DNA of 64,000 nucleotides from Massilia agilis (lineage in GTDB: Bacteria > Pseudomonadota > Gammaproteobacteria > Burkholderiales > Burkholderiaceae_D): the NCBI RefSeq assembly GCF_024756255.1, contig NZ_JANUHB010000002.1:186001-250000 (forward strand), given 5' to 3'. The position numbers and the translations under genes are program-made. The notes under the pieces are model-generated. The model was not told the DNA's origin and searched no databases. It saw only the letters and a list, made by a program, of their open reading frames with translations. Positions within the stretch are counted from its first letter, which is position 1. The number at the start of each line of letters is the position of its first letter. This document shows positions 54,048-63,584 of this stretch, in pieces.

Positions 54048-54823
54048 TCACTTGAGCCAGATCAAGCTGGCCAGCCGGCCAGTGACGCCATCCCTGCGAT
54101 AGGAATAGAAGGTGTCGCGTTCGGTGGCGGTGCAGTGCTCGCCGCCGTACACGCGCGTGATGCCGTCGCGCGCCAGGATGCGCCGCGCGAGGGAGTAGAT
54201 ATCGGCCAGGTATTTGCCGGGTCGGCCGGGGTAAGGCGCAAAGCAAGGCCGGACCTCGTGCTCCGGCAGGTTGGCGAGGAAGCTGTCGAGCACATCCTGC
54301 CCCACTTCGAACTTGGACGGGCCGATTGCCGGGCCCATCCACGCCGTGATCTCGCCCGCCCCGCGCGCGCGCATTGCCGCAACCGTGGTGGCAAGCACGC
54401 CGCCGGACAGCCCGCGCCAGCCCGCGTGCGCGGTGCCGACCACCTTGCCGTCAAGGTCGGCAAACAGCACCGGCAGGCAGTCGGCCGTCATGATCGCGCA
54501 CACAACGCCCGGCTGGTCGCTGATGCTGGCGTCGCCCTCGCGCACCGGCTGGCCTGGTCCGACCGTGGCCGCATCGACCACGCCCACGCCATGCACCTGC
54601 GCGATCCAGGCCGGCCGCCCCGGCAGCAGCGACTGCAGCGCCGCGCGGTTAGCCTCAACCGCGTGCGGGTCGTCGCCGCAGTGCAGGCCCAGGTTGAAGC
54701 CGCCGCCACCGCGGCCATCGTCGTACGGCCCGGTGCTGGCGCCGCCCTTGCGCGTGGTGGCCAGCGCGCCGACCGATGGCGGCAAGCCGGGCCAGGCGGG
54801 ATGGATGACGGAGTCCCCGGTCA

Positions 54824-54824
<1 letters not shown>
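54048..54824 (-). CDS. pgeF: Peptidoglycan editing factor PgeF (YfiH, multicopper-like)
   Basis: PgeF removes wrongly incorporated residues from peptidoglycan precursors in E. coli; older names are laccase-domain protein or polyphenol oxidase. The 258-residue protein has the metal ligands of the family: IAQVHGVGVVDA, MTADCLPVLFADLDG (Cys) and VGTAHAGWRGLSGGVL. ATG 54824 overlaps the rluD stop (ATGA), so the pair is translationally coupled. The order bamD divergent from rluD-pgeF matches E. coli yfiO/rluD/yfiH. Confidence 0.93.
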
Positions 54825-55858
<1,034 letters not shown>

Positions 55859-55873
55859 GTCAGTCCCATCGGC

Positions 55874-55879
55874 TATAAT
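55874..55879 (+). promoter_or_regulatory. -10 element (TATAAT) for bamD
   Basis: A perfect TATAAT lies 43 bases before ATG 55923 in the 64-base gap between rluD and bamD. No strong -35 is present at 17 bases (AATATC). Confidence 0.5.
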
Positions 55880-55922
55880 CAGCCGTTCCTTGAATCTCGG
55901 TAAAACTTTCTTGCAAAACGCT

Positions 55923-56762
55923 ATGCAAAAAAAACTGTCGGTGTTGGTTGCTACTTGTGCCCTGCTTGGCCTGTCGGCGTGCAGCCTGTTTCCGGATAAG
56001 GCCGACGAAACCAAAAACTGGTCAGCCGCGAAATTATACGATGAGGCGCGCCAGGAGATGGACGGCGGGCGCTACGATGCCGCGATCAAGCTGTTCGAAA
56101 AGCTCGAGTCCAACTACCCGTTCGGCACCTACGCCGCGCAGGCGCAGATGGAAATTGCATACGCCCACTACAAGGCCCAGGACGCTGCCGAGGCACTGGC
56201 ATCGGTGGAGCGCTTCATCAAGCTGCACCCGAACCACCCGCAAGTGGATTATATGTATTACCTGCGTGGCCTGATCAACTTTAACGACCAGATCGGCTTC
56301 CTGAGCTTTATTTACGAACAGGACCCCACCGAGCGCGACCCGAAGGCGACCCGCGAAGCGTTCGCCGCATTCAAGGCGCTGGTCGACAAGTTCCCGAACA
56401 GCAAATACGCACCGGATTCGATCGCACGCATGAAGTACCTGGTCAACGCGATGGCGCAGTACGAGGTGCACGTCTCGAACTACTACTATCGCCGCGGCGC
56501 CTACCTGGCCGCGCTGAACCGGGCGCAGGACGCGGTCACCAACTACAGCGACGCGCCGGCGCGCGAGGAAGCGCTGTTCATCATGACCCGCTGCTACGAC
56601 AAGCTGGGCATGCTGGACCTGCGCGACGACACCCAGCGCGTGTTCCTGAAGAACTACCCGAACAGCCGCTTCATCAACCCGAACGCGGGCGGCAAGCAGT
56701 GGTGGAAGTTCTGGTCCAAGGCTGATCCGATGCCGGCGCCGAAGGATGCGGTGGCCAAATAA
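55923..56762 (+). CDS. bamD: Outer membrane protein assembly factor BamD
   Basis: BamD is the essential lipoprotein of the BAM complex, which inserts beta-barrel proteins in the outer membrane. The 279-residue protein has a lipoprotein signal (LSVLVATCALLGLSAC, lipidated Cys20). Five TPR motifs follow, beginning at LYDEARQEMDGGRYDAAIKL and AQMEIAYAHYKAQDAAEALA. The conserved YMYYLRGLINFNDQIGFL and YEVHVSNYYYRRGAYLAALN segments are present. ATG 55923 has no strong ribosome site but the signal peptide fixes the start. A family A repeat follows the stop. Confidence 0.96.
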   Translation: MQKKLSVLVATCALLGLSACSLFPDKADETKNWSAAKLYDEARQEMDGGRYDAAIKLFEKLESNYPFGTYAAQAQMEIAYAHYKAQDAAEALASVERFIKLHPNHPQVDYMYYLRGLINFNDQIGFLSFIYEQDPTERDPKATREAFAAFKALVDKFPNSKYAPDSIARMKYLVNAMAQYEVHVSNYYYRRGAYLAALNRAQDAVTNYSDAPAREEALFIMTRCYDKLGMLDLRDDTQRVFLKNYPNSRFINPNAGGKQWWKFWSKADPMPAPKDAVAK

Positions 56763-56770
56763 ACCTGCCT

Positions 56771-56844
56771 GTAGGGTGGGCTCTTGAGCCCACGCGAGTT
56801 CACGCGCCGCGTGTCGACCGCGTGGGCTCGAGAGCCCACCCTAC
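56771..56844. repeat. Family A double-hairpin repeat, copy 5
   Basis: The left arm is GTAGGGTGGGCTC, TT, GAGCCCACGCGAGTTCA. The right arm is CCGCGTGGGCTC, GA, GAGCCCACCCTAC. The apical stem is TC/GA. It lies between convergent bamD and yaaA, with the yaaA stop 4 bases from the repeat edge. Confidence 0.88.
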
Positions 56845-56847
56845 ATC

Positions 56848-57618
56848 CTACGCCGCCACGCGGCGCCGGAACACCCACTCCCGCTCGCTCGACACCGCTT
56901 CGTCGAACGCATAGCCATCCACGTCGAAGTGCTTGAGCTTCTGCGGATCGCGTATCCCCTTCGCCGCCGCATAGCGCGCCATCATCCCGCGCGCCCGCTT
57001 GGCGTAGAACGAGATGATCTTGTACTTCCCGCCCTTCCAGTCCTCGAACACCGGCGTGATCACCGGCACATCGAGCAGCTTGGGCTTGACCGACTTGAAG
57101 TACTCTTCCGACGCCAGGTTCACCAGCGCCTTGTCGCCGTTGGCCGCGATCGTCTCGTTGAGCTTGCGCGTGACCAGTTCGCCCCAGAACGCGTAAAGGT
57201 CCTTCCCGCGCGGGTTCGCCAGCCGCGTGCCCATCTCGAGCCGGTACGGGTGCATGCGGTCGAGCGGGCGCAGCACCCCGTACAGGCCCGACAAAATCCG
57301 CACGTGCGCCTGCACGTAGTCCAGCTGCTTGGGCGTGAGGTGGCGCGCATCCAGGCCCGTGTACACGTCGCCGTCAAAGGCCATTACCGCCTGCCGCGCG
57401 CCGGCGTGGTCAGCGCTCCATGAGGCGTAGCGCGTCACGTTGAGCGTGGCCAGCTGGTCCGAGATGGCCATCAGCTGCCCGACCTGCGCAGGCGCGTATG
57501 CGCGCAGCACGTCGATCAGCTCGCGCGAATGCTCGATGAAATCGGGAGTGGTGCTGTGTGTGGTGGTGGGCGGGGTGTCGAGGTCCAGCGATTTGGCCGG
57601 TGAAAGTACGATCAGCAT
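56848..57618 (-). CDS. yaaA: Peroxide stress protein YaaA (DUF328)
   Basis: YaaA lowers free intracellular iron during peroxide stress and binds DNA. The 256-residue protein shows the family pattern: [17 protein letters not shown] at the start, [56 protein letters not shown]-like sequence, and [19 protein letters not shown] near the end. ATG 57618 begins the family N-terminus. It is divergent from the PIN gene with a 36-base gap. Confidence 0.94.
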   Translation of the reverse strand: MLIVLSPAKSLDLDTPPTTTHSTTPDFIEHSRELIDVLRAYAPAQVGQLMAISDQLATLNVTRYASWSADHAGARQAVMAFDGDVYTGLDARHLTPKQLDYVQAHVRILSGLYGVLRPLDRMHPYRLEMGTRLANPRGKDLYAFWGELVTRKLNETIAANGDKALVNLASEEYFKSVKPKLLDVPVITPVFEDWKGGKYKIISFYAKRARGMMARYAAAKGIRDPQKLKHFDVDGYAFDEAVSSEREWVFRRRVAA

Positions 57619-57654
57619 AGCTATTGGAGCGGTCCAGCAAGTAAAATTGCCGAC

Positions 57655-58104
57655 ATGATACCCGCTCCAGCCCAACGCATCGTCCTCGACACCAATGTTT
57701 GCCTCGACTTGTTCGTTTTCCACGACCCGCGCTGGGCGCCCCTCCTGGCCAGGCTGCAGTCCGGCGAGGTGGAAGCGGTGACGCGCGCCGACTGCCGCGA
57801 CGAGTACCTGGTGGTGCTGCACTACCCACACCTGCCGCTGGACGAGGCCAGCCGCGCGCAGGCGCAGGCAGCCTTCGACGCGCTCATCAAGGTGGTGGCG
57901 CCCGACCAGAAGGCGATCCGGCTGCCGGTTTGCACCGACCGGGACGACCAGAAATTCCTCGAGCTCGCGCGCGACGCGGCGGCGCAGGCGCTGGTCACCA
58001 AGGACAAGGCCCTGCTCAAGCTCGCGCGCAAGACTGCGCAGGCCGGCATGTTCCGCATCCTCACGCCCGAGGCGTGGGTCAAGGCGCTCGCGGCCGCCGC
58101 CTGA
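57655..58104 (+). CDS. PIN-domain protein, putative toxin (COG1569-like)
   Basis: This 149-residue protein has a PIN nuclease fold with the acidic metal-binding residues: Asp in [15 protein letters not shown], Glu in [16 protein letters not shown], and Asp in [31 protein letters not shown] precedes the last strand. The family is annotated as putative toxin components and would cut RNA. No antitoxin-like gene lies beside it: yaaA is upstream in the opposite direction and an aminotransferase follows after 102 bases. It may therefore be a solitary PIN nuclease with a housekeeping role. No strong ribosome site is seen before ATG 57655. Confidence 0.8.
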   Translation: MIPAPAQRIVLDTNVCLDLFVFHDPRWAPLLARLQSGEVEAVTRADCRDEYLVVLHYPHLPLDEASRAQAQAAFDALIKVVAPDQKAIRLPVCTDRDDQKFLELARDAAAQALVTKDKALLKLARKTAQAGMFRILTPEAWVKALAAAA

Positions 58105-58206
58105 CCGGTACTGGCTTCGTCTGCAAAGCCGCTGGCGCTTGCGCCGCCTCCGGCACGCGCCGTGGCCGCGCGCTAGAATAGACGACTCGACATCGACATC
58201 CGCATC

Positions 58207-59364
58207 ATGACCACCCCAGTACTGCAATCGCGCCTGCCATCGGTCGGCACCACCGTCTTTTCCGTCATGTCCGCGCTGGCCTCAGAGCATGGCGCCGTCA
58301 ACCTTGGCCAGGGTTTTCCTGATTTTGCCTGCGATCCGCTCTTGCTCGACCTGGTCGATGCCGCCATGCGCGCCGGGCACAACCAGTATCCGCTCATGGC
58401 CGGCGCCCCTGCCCTGCGCAGCGCCATCGCCACCAAGATCGCGATGCTGTATGGCCGCCAGTACGATGCCAACGCCGAGATCACCGTCACCGCCGGTGCG
58501 ACCCAGGCGCTCACCACCGCCATCCTGTGCTGCGTGCATCCGGGCGATGAAGTGATCATCATCGAACCCGCGTACGACAGCTACCTCCCCGCGGTGGAAC
58601 TGGCGGGCGGTAAGGCCGTCACCGTGGCAATGCAGGTCGGGGAACAGGGCTACGTGGTGCCGTGGGACGCCGTTGCGGCAGCCGTATCGCCGCGCACGCG
58701 GCTCATCATCATCAACAGCCCGCACAACCCCACCGGTTCGATCCTGCGCGCGCACGACCTGGACGCGCTGGCCGCGATCGTCGGCGGCACCGATATCCTG
58801 GTGCTGTCGGACGAGGTGTATGAACACATGGTGTACGACGGCCAGCGGCACGAATCGGTGAGCCGGCACCCGGTGCTGGCCGAGCGCGCATTCGTCGTAT
58901 CCAGCTTCGGCAAGACCTACCACGTCACCGGCTGGAAGGTCGGCTACGTGGCTGCGCCCGCGGCCTTGATGGCGGAGTTCCGCAAGGTCCACCAGTACAA
59001 TGTGTTCACCGTGAACACGCCGATGCAGCACGGGATCGCAGGCTACATGGCCGATCCGGCTCCCTACCTCGAGCTGGCGGGGTTCTACCAGAAAAAGCGC
59101 GACCTGTTCCGCGAAGGGCTGGCGGGCACGCGCTTTACGCTGCTGCCGGCGGACGGCACCTACTTCCAGTGCGTGAAGTACGATGCGATTTCGTCGCTGG
59201 GCGAAGCGGAATTTGCCAAATGGCTGACGGCCGAGATCAAGGTGGCGGCGATCCCGGTGTCCGCGTTCTACCGCGAAGGCAAGGAGTCGGGCGTGGTCAG
59301 GTTCTGCTTTGCCAAGCAGGATGCGACCCTGCGCACGGCGCTGGAGCGGCTGGCCAAGGTGTAG
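58207..59364 (+). CDS. PLP-dependent aminotransferase (methionine aminotransferase YbdL-like)
   Basis: This 385-residue fold-type I aminotransferase resembles YbdL/kynurenine aminotransferase, which act on Met, Phe and related keto acids. Visible features are [68 protein letters not shown], the [13 protein letters not shown] Asp/Tyr pair and the Schiff-base Lys in [23 protein letters not shown] at 58174-58179 is a likely -10. Its TAG stop (59362-59364) lies inside the first bases of a family A repeat. Confidence 0.9.
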   Translation: MTTPVLQSRLPSVGTTVFSVMSALASEHGAVNLGQGFPDFACDPLLLDLVDAAMRAGHNQYPLMAGAPALRSAIATKIAMLYGRQYDANAEITVTAGATQALTTAILCCVHPGDEVIIIEPAYDSYLPAVELAGGKAVTVAMQVGEQGYVVPWDAVAAAVSPRTRLIIINSPHNPTGSILRAHDLDALAAIVGGTDILVLSDEVYEHMVYDGQRHESVSRHPVLAERAFVVSSFGKTYHVTGWKVGYVAAPAALMAEFRKVHQYNVFTVNTPMQHGIAGYMADPAPYLELAGFYQKKRDLFREGLAGTRFTLLPADGTYFQCVKYDAISSLGEAEFAKWLTAEIKVAAIPVSAFYREGKESGVVRFCFAKQDATLRTALERLAKV

Positions 59365-59430
59365 GGTGGGCACTTGTGCCCACGCGCTTTAGGCGCCACG
59401 TGCGCGCGTGGGCTCGAGAGCCCACCCTAC
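59361..59430. repeat. Family A double-hairpin repeat, copy 6
   Basis: The left arm is GTAGGGTGGGCAC, TT, GTGCCCACGCGC. The right arm is GCGCGTGGGCTC, GA, GAGCCCACCCTAC. The apical stem is AC/GT on the left and TC/GA on the right. The left edge GTAG supplies the stop codon of the aminotransferase gene. It lies between convergent genes. Confidence 0.88.
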
Positions 59431-59448
59431 GCAATCAGGCCGCAAGCC

Positions 59449-60507
59449 TCAGCGCGACAACTGCTGAATCTTGTTCTCGACGAAGGCCAGCAGCTCCGGC
59501 GCCAGCGTGGCGCTGCCCTTGGCCTTGCGGAAGGCGTCGAGCGCCTCGGCGTCGCGCTTTTCGGCCTGCAGCGAAATGCCCAGGCCCATCCACCACACGC
59601 CGTTCTGCGGCGCGCTGCGCAGCGCCGCCTGGTACTGCTCGGCCGCTTCGCGGTGCCGCTGCTGCCGCTGCAGCGCGCCCGCGAGGAAGGCGCGGTACTC
59701 GCCGTTCGCGCCGACATAGGGCAAGGTGCGCGTCAAGGTATCGATGCCGGTGCCGCCATGCTCGATCTGCAGCCGCGCGAGCAGCATGGCCAGCGCCGGC
59801 TGGGCCGGGTCCAGCGTCAGGCCCAGCTGCAGCTGGCGCATCGCTTCGTCGCTGCGCTTGTTCTCGATGAGCAGGCTGACCAGCGTCTGCCGCGCTGCGT
59901 CGTGGCGCGGATTGGCCTGCAAGGCCTGCTCCAGCTGCACCACGGCCTCGTTCACATAGCCCTCCTGGATGCTGGCAAGCGCGCGACGGTAGCCCGTCTC
60001 GGCCTTCTGGGCGGCGGTTTCTTCCTTGCCTGAAGCGCTCGCCTTCGCTTTCGCCTCGGCCGCAGCTGGTTTCGCAGCCAGCGCCTCGCGCTTGTGGAGG
60101 TCCCTTTCCTTGTGCCTCCTGGGTGCCGTTGCTGCCTTTGGCGCTTCAACAACCGTCACCGGCGGCGGTGCAGCCACCGTCTCTTCCTTGGCGATGGGCG
60201 CCGGCTCGGGCGCGGGCGCAGCCGGTACGGCGGCCGCGGGCGCGGGCGCGAGCGCCGGCGCGCTGGACAGGCTCACAACCCGCACGGGAACCGGCACAGC
60301 CTGCGGCTGGTGCGCCTTCTGCCAGTAGCGCCAGCCGAAAGCGCCGGCAGCGGCGAGCACCGCCACGCCGACGGCGGCGCCAACCAGGACCGGCAGCGGG
60401 ACACCATCTTCGCGCCGTGCGACCGGCTTGGTGTACAAGTTCGTCGCCTCGTTCGCCGCCGTCTGGCGCGCGTCGAGGTCCTGCAGCATTTTATTAATTA
60501 AGCTCAC
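59449..60507 (-). CDS. mshN: MSHA biogenesis protein MshN-like (TPR)
   Basis: This 352-residue protein has a bitopic layout: a cytoplasmic start (SLINKMLQDLDARQ, typical of MshN), a membrane segment (PVLVGAAVGVAVLAAAGAFGW), a Pro/Ala-rich periplasmic linker of about 100 residues, and TPR repeats (YRRALASIQEGYVNEAVVQL, ALQANPRHDAARQTLVSLL). It is thought to help assemble the MSHA pilus. The start is GTG 60507, which overlaps the mshM stop (GTGA). It is the last msh gene in this window, ending at a family A repeat. Confidence 0.85.
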   Translation of the reverse strand: MSLINKMLQDLDARQTAANEATNLYTKPVARREDGVPLPVLVGAAVGVAVLAAAGAFGWRYWQKAHQPQAVPVPVRVVSLSSAPALAPAPAAAVPAAPAPEPAPIAKEETVAAPPPVTVVEAPKAATAPRRHKERDLHKREALAAKPAAAEAKAKASASGKEETAAQKAETGYRRALASIQEGYVNEAVVQLEQALQANPRHDAARQTLVSLLIENKRSDEAMRQLQLGLTLDPAQPALAMLLARLQIEHGGTGIDTLTRTLPYVGANGEYRAFLAGALQRQQRHREAAEQYQAALRSAPQNGVWWMGLGISLQAEKRDAEALDAFRKAKGSATLAPELLAFVENKIQQLSR

Positions 60508-61397
60508 CGTACCAGCACCAAGGTTAATCCGGCCACAGCTGCCGCCAATGCGCTGGCGCCAGCCACCCACGGCCACACCACACGGCGGCGCGAGGCGATC
60601 GTATCGCGTGCCGCGTGCGCCACATGCTTGGCCCCGACCTGCGGCTTGCCTTCGCCATAGCACAGCATCAGGGCCTTGTGCGCGAGGATGTTGGCCAGGC
60701 GCGGCACGCCGCGGCTGGCGTCGTACAGCTTGGCCACCGCGGCTTTCGAGAACAGGCGCGCACCGCCGAATCCGGCCACTCGCAGCCGATGCGAAATGTA
60801 GTAATCCAGGTCGTCTTTGGACAGCGGCCCGAGGTGGTAGTGGAAGGTGATCCGCTGCGCCAGCTGGCGGATCGAGTCGAGCGCCAGGTTGTGGTCGAGT
60901 TCAGGCTGGCCGAACAGGACGATCTGCAGCAGCTTGCGCTTTTCCGTTTCAAGGTTGGTCAACAGGCGCAGCGCTTCCAGGCTCTCCACGGGAATCGCCT
61001 GCGCCTCGTCCAGGCACAGCACCACGCGCTTGCCCTTCTGCGCCAGGTCCACCAGGCGCTGGGTGATCGACTTGAGCATCTGGTGCTGGTCGACGTCCTT
61101 CTCCAGCTGCAGCTCGAGTTCGTCGGCCAGCGCGAGCATCAGCGTGCGCGGTTCCAGGTAGGGGTTCGGGATGTAGGCGGTGACGAAGTCCTCGCCCAGC
61201 ATGTCCATGAACTTGCGGCACAGGAGCGTCTTGCCGGTGCCGACTTCGCCGGTGATCTTGATGAAGCCTTCGCCGTTGCGCACTGCCACCAGCAGCGTAT
61301 TCAGCGCCTCTTGCGAGCGCGGGCTGCTGAAGAAGTAACTGGTATCGGGCGTGATGCCGAACGGCGGCTCACGCAAGCCGAAATGTTCCGTGTACAT
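60504..61397 (-). CDS. mshM: MSHA biogenesis ATPase MshM (ExeA/GspA-like)
   Basis: This 297-residue AAA+ ATPase of the ExeA group is thought to help place the secretin in the envelope. Features are MYTEHFGLREPPFGITPD, Walker A TGEVGTGKTLLCRKF, Walker B VVLCLDEAQAIP, sensor-like VLFGQPEL and GVPRLANILAHKALML. A C-terminal membrane segment (WPWVAGASALAAAVAGLTLVL) follows. ATG 61397 overlaps the mshL stop by ATGA, and the stop overlaps the mshN start, so L, M and N are translationally chained. Confidence 0.92.
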   Translation of the reverse strand: MYTEHFGLREPPFGITPDTSYFFSSPRSQEALNTLLVAVRNGEGFIKITGEVGTGKTLLCRKFMDMLGEDFVTAYIPNPYLEPRTLMLALADELELQLEKDVDQHQMLKSITQRLVDLAQKGKRVVLCLDEAQAIPVESLEALRLLTNLETEKRKLLQIVLFGQPELDHNLALDSIRQLAQRITFHYHLGPLSKDDLDYYISHRLRVAGFGGARLFSKAAVAKLYDASRGVPRLANILAHKALMLCYGEGKPQVGAKHVAHAARDTIASRRRVVWPWVAGASALAAAVAGLTLVLVR

Positions 61398-63190
61398 CAG
61401 CGGCGCCCCTTTCCGTTCGGGTCCAGCTTCTCGATGCGGCCCGCTGCGTCGAGCAGGTCCTGGTTCCAGTTGGTGCCGCTTTCGACAATCGTCGGCTTGA
61501 TGAGCACCACCAGCTCGCGCTTCTGGTTGACCCGCTTCTTGCTCTTGAAGAGGTTGCCGACGAGTGGAATGGAACCGGCGACCGGCACCTGCGACTGGTC
61601 GTCGGTGGCCAGCTGGCGCATCAGGCCGCCGATGGCGACCACCTGCCCGTTCTGGCCGCGCACCATGCTGTCGATTTCGGAGGTGGACGACGCGGCCATC
61701 GGCAAGGTCAGGCTGCCGGCGGTGCCCAGGCTCACGCCCTTGTTCACCGTGGTGACCTGGCTTACCGACGGGTGCACGTGCAGCAAGATGTTGTTGTTCG
61801 CATCGATCTGCGGCGTCACGTCCAGCACCACGCCCGAGAAGAACGGCGTGAAGGTCACGGTGGGGCTGGTGGTATTGCCGCTCGCGCTCGAGTTGGTGGT
61901 GGTGCTCACGCCCGTCACGTAGAACTCGTCGGTGCCGTCCTTGAGCACGGCCTTCTCGTTGTTCATCGCGGCCACGCGCGGGCTCGAGAGCACATGCACG
62001 GTACCTTGCGATTCGAGGAAGGACAGCAGCGCGCTGAAGTTACTGGTCTGGAAGGCCAGGCCGAAAATCGAGCCGGCATTTTCGGCGGCGTTCGACAGCG
62101 AGAAGCCGGAACTGGCGCTCAGGCCATTGGCAGTGATCGCCGCCGGCTGGCTGCCGTCGTACGGCAACGGGTTCATGGTGGTGCCCGGCCCGACGAACCC
62201 GGTCGACACCCGGTTGGTATGCGAGCTGCGGAACGAGGCGAACGAGGCCCAGTTGATCCCGCTCTGGAACTGGTCGTTCAGCTCCACCTCGAGGATCTTC
62301 GCCTCCAGGATCACCTGCCGGTCCACCGACAGCTGGGTCGCCTTCAGGTAGGTGTCGACATTGCGCAGTTCATCGGGCATCGCGCGCACCACCACCACGC
62401 CCGACTGCGGGCTGATCACGATGCTGCGTCCGTCTTCCTTGGAGCCGACGATTGCCTGCAGCGCTTCCTTGAGCTCCTTCCAGAAGTCGTTGTTCGTGGC
62501 GGTGCTGACCTGGGTGCTGTTGCCTTGTTGCTGGCCGTACTGGCTGTTCGGGTTGTTCGGGTTGTTCGGGTCGGCGTTGTTGTTCAGGTTGTTCTGGTTG
62601 TTGTAGTTGCCCTGGCCATTGGAGTTGTTGTTATTGTTGTTGACGTTGGCCACCGTGGTCGACACGACCCGCAGCGTGGACGTGCCCCGGCGCGTCCCCA
62701 GCAGGTAGTTCACCTGGAACATCCGCGTCTGCATCGAGGGCGGCCTGACGCTGATGCGGTTGCCTTCGATCTTGTAGTCGTACCCGTACATCTCGCGCAC
62801 CGCGTCGAGCGCCTCGACGATGGTCACGTCCTTGAGGTTGGCACTGATGTTGCCCGACACGTCAGGGTGCACCAGCATGTTGAAGCGGGTACCCGCGACG
62901 ATGGCGTGGAAGAAGCGCTGGGCCGGCACGTTATTGAAGGTGACGTTGAAGCGCTCCTCCATTGCCGGCCGGGCCTTCGGCAGTTCCTTGGCCAGCGTGG
63001 CGGGTGCAGGCAGCAAGGCGTCGGCGACTGCCGCGTCCACCGTGGCCGGCGCGACCGGAGCTGCCGCAGCCTTGGCCACGTCGGCCTTGATCGCATCGTA
63101 CGTATCATGGCGGGGCGAAGTCTGGCACCCGGCCAGGGCCAGCGCGAGCGCGGCCATGACCACCCCTACTTTGGAAAAATGTATTGGCAT
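61397..63190 (-). CDS. mshL: MSHA pilus secretin MshL
   Basis: MshL is the outer-membrane secretin channel of the MSHA type IV pilus. The 597-residue lipoprotein has the signal VVMAALALALAGC (lipidated Cys22), an STN/N0-type domain (FNVTFNNVPAQRFFHAIVAG), N1 (VVSTTVANVNN) and an Asn-rich low-complexity linker (about 180-225). The secretin domain follows (VILEAKILEVELNDQFQSGI, HVLSSPRVAAMNNEKAVLKD, SLTLPMAASSTSEIDSMVRG, GSIPLVGNLFKSKKRVNQKR). ATG 63190 begins the signal peptide. It lies 19 bases after mshK. Confidence 0.94.
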   Translation of the reverse strand: MPIHFSKVGVVMAALALALAGCQTSPRHDTYDAIKADVAKAAAAPVAPATVDAAVADALLPAPATLAKELPKARPAMEERFNVTFNNVPAQRFFHAIVAGTRFNMLVHPDVSGNISANLKDVTIVEALDAVREMYGYDYKIEGNRISVRPPSMQTRMFQVNYLLGTRRGTSTLRVVSTTVANVNNNNNNSNGQGNYNNQNNLNNNADPNNPNNPNSQYGQQQGNSTQVSTATNNDFWKELKEALQAIVGSKEDGRSIVISPQSGVVVVRAMPDELRNVDTYLKATQLSVDRQVILEAKILEVELNDQFQSGINWASFASFRSSHTNRVSTGFVGPGTTMNPLPYDGSQPAAITANGLSASSGFSLSNAAENAGSIFGLAFQTSNFSALLSFLESQGTVHVLSSPRVAAMNNEKAVLKDGTDEFYVTGVSTTTNSSASGNTTSPTVTFTPFFSGVVLDVTPQIDANNNILLHVHPSVSQVTTVNKGVSLGTAGSLTLPMAASSTSEIDSMVRGQNGQVVAIGGLMRQLATDDQSQVPVAGSIPLVGNLFKSKKRVNQKRELVVLIKPTIVESGTNWNQDLLDAAGRIEKLDPNGKGRR

Positions 63191-63209
63191 GCGTGCTCTC
63201 GTTCTCGTC

Positions 63210-63584
63210 CTATCTTCGTCGAGCTACGGGCGTAACCGCCCCATCCGTTTCGTCGGCCGTCGTCAGCTTCAGCACCTGATGCTCCTTGCCGCGTACCAGC
63301 TCAACTTCGTTTTGCTTAATGCGCGTCACGCGCGCCCCTTTGTACTGGTCGCCAAGCCGCACAGTGTCACCGTCGATCACCGCCACGTGACGCCCGCCAG
63401 GCTGACGCGAGATGAGCACCGACTGCAACTGCGGCCCGGTCGCTACCGCGCCGGCATCGCCGGCAGTCGACAGGACTGGTGGCCGGGTCGGATCCTGCAG
63501 CGACTGGGCATGGGCAAAAGCCACCACCAGCGACAGGGCGGCGCCAGCGACCAGGTGGCGCGCGAAAATCAGAGCTTCAGCCAT
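63210..63584 (-). CDS. mshK: MSHA biogenesis protein MshK-like
   Basis: This 124-residue exported protein has a signal peptide (LVAGAALSLVVAFAHAQ). The MshK/PilP-like mature part includes LQDPTRPPVLS, LQSVLISRQPGGRHVAVIDG and KQNEVELVRGKEHQVLKL, the strand-rich pattern of pilotin/PilP-type secretin partners. It is small and weakly conserved, so the assignment rests partly on its place between mshJ and mshL. It overlaps mshJ by 16 bases. Confidence 0.82.
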   Translation of the reverse strand: MAEALIFARHLVAGAALSLVVAFAHAQSLQDPTRPPVLSTAGDAGAVATGPQLQSVLISRQPGGRHVAVIDGDTVRLGDQYKGARVTRIKQNEVELVRGKEHQVLKLTTADETDGAVTPVARRR

